Assembly (NCBI GenBank): GCA_903912435.1
Contig: CAIWHI010000022.1
Coordinates: 1-16,757, forward strand
Length of the DNA: 16,757 nucleotides
Reading direction: 5' to 3'
DNA from: an uncultured Bacteroidota bacterium
GTDB lineage: Bacteria > Bacteroidota > Bacteroidia > Chitinophagales > Chitinophagaceae
In this document: one piece after another, positions 15,148 through 16,757 of the stretch
Layout: the number at the start of each line of letters is the position of its first letter
Position numbering within the stretch: the stretch's first letter is position 1
The notes under the pieces: model-generated
Database searches by the model: none
What the model saw: only the letters and a program-made list of their open reading frames with translations
Told to the model about the DNA's origin: nothing
Translations under genes and position numbers: made by a program

Positions 15148-15213
15148 ACTACAAAATTAACCAATAATAGATTACTCTATCCTTTGGTTGCATAGTAATT
15201 ATTGATTTGGAAA

Positions 15214-15654
15214 CTATTCCATTTCGGCAAGGTTTTTTATTTTTTCCATTGCCTTTGGCCACATTTCTTCAAACCATTTTACGTAATCATCGGCAATATC
15301 TATTGTTGTGGTCAATTCGCAATTCCCATTGCCCGTTACCAAAGTATAATCCTCCAGCGCCCCTGCCCATTGTTTTGCCTGGGGGCTTTCCAGATCTTCA
15401 ACCCCGTCTTTTATCTCGCCCAAATGCTCAAATAGCATATATTCATTGGGTTTGTGTTCCACAATGCGGGAAACCATGCCGCTAGCCTCAGCACCCAGAA
15501 AATGTACCTTGCTACCCTTTTTCCAGTCGGTAACAGCATGTGAACCCGGGTCAAAAACTGATGTCCATTGTGGGTAGTTAGTCGCACTCCACAATACATC
15601 CCATATTTTTTCAGCAGTGGCATTTATTATTATGTTATAATGTAGTTTGATCAT
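15214..15654 (-). CDS. SRPBCC / AHSA1-like START-fold protein
   Basis: 146 residues, ATG at 15654, stop at 15214. The pattern is the SRPBCC (Bet v 1-like) fold: an opening strand with INATAEKIWDVLW (10-22) and NYPQW (26-30), VFDPGSHAVTDWKKGSKVHF (33-52), central strands (GMVSRIVEHKPNEYMLFEHLG, 59-79), WAGALEDYTLV (96-106), CELTTTIDI (112-120), and a long C-terminal helix (124-145, WFEEMWPKAMEKIKNLAE). The fold has a hydrophobic pocket for small ligands; in this size class the proteins are mostly of unknown function. No signal peptide; cytoplasmic. It is the first gene of a probable two-gene unit with the UbiA-like gene. Nothing in the sequence identifies the ligand. Confidence 0.85.
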   Translation of the reverse strand: MIKLHYNIIINATAEKIWDVLWSATNYPQWTSVFDPGSHAVTDWKKGSKVHFLGAEASGMVSRIVEHKPNEYMLFEHLGEIKDGVEDLESPQAKQWAGALEDYTLVTGNGNCELTTTIDIADDYVKWFEEMWPKAMEKIKNLAEME

Positions 15655-15671
15655 AACGTTGTTTATTTAAT

Positions 15672-15686
15672 CACCATTCCTTGGTG
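15672..15686. promoter_or_regulatory. Small inverted repeat upstream of the SRPBCC gene
   Basis: CACCA (15672-15676) and TGGTG (15682-15686) form a perfect 5-bp inverted repeat with a 5-nt spacer, 18 bases upstream of the ATG at 15654. It could be an operator or leader hairpin; its short length makes chance possible. Confidence 0.25.
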
Positions 15687-15780
15687 CAATTTAAACACTA
15701 TTTATATTTTTCAGGGTGGGGGATTGCGGCAAAAAAAGGGTATATTGTTTTGTCTTCACTTAATATTGTCCCTTCTTTAT

Positions 15781-15788
15781 TAGTTTTG
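15781..15788 (+). promoter_or_regulatory. Candidate -7 box for the leucine-rich-repeat gene
   Basis: TAGTTTTG is a perfect TAnnTTTG match ending 18 bases before the ATG at 15807. No TTTG/TTG at the preferred distance was found (TTG at 15766-15768 is too near, TTTG at 15749-15752 too far), so only half of the promoter is supported. Confidence 0.35.
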
Positions 15789-15806
15789 AGTAATAAATAA
15801 GGGTTT

Positions 15807-16658
15807 ATGGTAGCAGGTTTTGTAAATACAGATAGGTTCCAGTTCACCAACCGGCTTAGTGCCGATGATGCTATGGAATTGGTAAACGATCATGAACTTA
15901 AGAGTATCCAAATCTTTGATAAAAAGCCTGACTTAGAGAGCCTTAAAATACTCAATGAGGTAGTTTTCAGGCAAAGAAAAGATATTACATTGAGGATATA
16001 CCGAGACTGGGAGGACGTTCATTTATTAAAATTCCTTCCCGAAGTGGAGCGATTCAATTGGGACGTTGTGTATCCCGGCAATACCATTGAACCATTATAC
16101 CATCTCAAAAAATTAAAGCATATCGGTTTTGGTATGTTTCCAGGGAAATCCGAATTCAGTCTGGGCTTCATTAAGGATTTTGCAGGCTCTCTGGAAAGCT
16201 TGCAGGTGGCCGGAGATTTTAAGGATTTGATACCTGCCATTCCCCATCTGTCAAATCTGAAATCCATCTCTTTTTACTCTACTAAATTGCCCGGCTTTGA
16301 ATTACTCAAAGGTTTACCCATAGAAAAATTATCAAATATAGGTAGCAAGGTGGAAAACTTTGGGTACTTACCATATCTACCTGATATAAAGGAATTATTC
16401 ATCAAAGACAATACCAAAATCCTCAATATAGATTTTGTACAGGAAATGAATAATCTGGAAACACTAACCATGAATTATGTTCCAAAAGTCACCCGTTTTC
16501 CTAAATGTGACCATTTGGAACATTTAAAATTGATTAGTTTTTTTGAGTGCAACAGGTTGCAGGATATTGAAGAATTAAAAAAGCTAAAAAACTGTCTAAT
16601 AATGGTGACAGGGAATATGCTTCCTGGTCGCTGTTATAAGTTTGAACCTAAGACTTGA
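15807..16658 (+). CDS. Cytoplasmic leucine-rich-repeat-like protein
   Basis: 283 residues, ATG at 15807, TGA at 16656-16658. No signal peptide or membrane segment. Residues about 30-265 contain irregular leucine-rich-repeat units with an L..L.I/L pattern at roughly 20-25 residue intervals: ELKSIQIFDKKPDLESLKIL (30-49), LKKLKHIGFGMFP (100-112), SLESLQVAGDF (128-138), LSNLKSISFYSTKL (148-161), LPIEKLSNIGSKVENF (170-185), LPDIKELFIKDN (191-202), MNNLETLTMNYVPKV (214-228), LEHLKLISFFECNRLQDI (237-254). The short C-terminus ends in a Cys-containing GRCYKFEPKT. LRR proteins bind other proteins; the partner here is unknown. The gene is divergent from the SRPBCC gene, with 152 bp between starts. No terminator was seen in the 99 bases that remain. 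Confidence 0.75.
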   Translation: MVAGFVNTDRFQFTNRLSADDAMELVNDHELKSIQIFDKKPDLESLKILNEVVFRQRKDITLRIYRDWEDVHLLKFLPEVERFNWDVVYPGNTIEPLYHLKKLKHIGFGMFPGKSEFSLGFIKDFAGSLESLQVAGDFKDLIPAIPHLSNLKSISFYSTKLPGFELLKGLPIEKLSNIGSKVENFGYLPYLPDIKELFIKDNTKILNIDFVQEMNNLETLTMNYVPKVTRFPKCDHLEHLKLISFFECNRLQDIEELKKLKNCLIMVTGNMLPGRCYKFEPKT

Positions 16659-16757
16659 CTTTAATATCATGGTAAATGCAATATTTTCCTATTTTGGTCA
16701 TAAATAAAGCTGGGATAATTTTAGTAGCACCGCATTACTCCTTTAAAAATTTCACCA

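Noticed and set aside
15152..15159. TAATTTTG on the - strand as promoter of the UbiA-like gene
   Set aside because: It lies only 4 bases before the GTG and has no -33 element at the right distance; it would start transcription inside the gene.
15202..15485. Two overlapping + strand frames opposite the SRPBCC gene
   Set aside because: They are antisense shadows of a gene with a clear SRPBCC pattern on the - strand.

Overview
The window is AT-rich DNA from a member of the Bacteroidota, most likely a gliding-type or environmental lineage such as Chitinophagales/Sphingobacteriales; the exact genus is inference. Four features support this. There are four large secreted proteins with the CHU_C / gliding-motility-associated C-terminal domain (type B cargo signal of the type IX secretion system, T9SS). 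There is one protein with a type A T9SS tail. Promoters have the Bacteroidota form (TTTG, 19 bp, TAnnTTTG). Start codons are preceded by A-rich sequence rather than Shine-Dalgarno boxes.

Left two thirds (1-11036, all + strand): a tandem array of four modular surface proteins. The first (1-2214) is cut by the left edge. The second (2450-5029) and fourth (8493-11036) are close paralogs with the same domain order and a shared N-terminal module I do not recognise. The third (5142-8063) carries an L-type-lectin-like N-terminal head on the same kind of Ig/PKD stalk. All end in a CHU_C tail (FTPNGDG..ND ... NRWGQ.VF ... WDG..N). The first and fourth genes are followed by strong intrinsic terminators; hairpins after the second and third are weak. 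Genes two and four share a spaced upstream element, which suggests common regulation. The likely role is cell-surface adhesion or carbohydrate binding. No T9SS core gene or PorP/SprF-like partner lies in the window.

Middle (11037-13308): two back-to-back terminators separate the array from a convergent gene (11248-12357, - strand) for an acyl-CoA-dehydrogenase-fold flavoprotein resembling two-component flavin monooxygenases. A gene-poor stretch of about 950 bp follows. It holds a probable distal promoter for that gene, a 26-bp perfect palindrome, a GC-rich structured island that looks like a dispersed-repeat copy, and a textbook Bacteroidota promoter for the next gene.

Right (13309-16757): a secreted choice-of-anchor/Reeler-like protein with a type A T9SS tail (+ strand, own promoter and terminator). 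Next come two - strand genes in a likely operon, an SRPBCC protein followed by a UbiA-like membrane protein lacking the first Asp-rich motif. Last is a divergent + strand gene for a cytoplasmic leucine-rich-repeat-like protein. The final 99 bases hold no recognisable feature. I saw no tRNA, rRNA, CRISPR array, transposase or phage gene.
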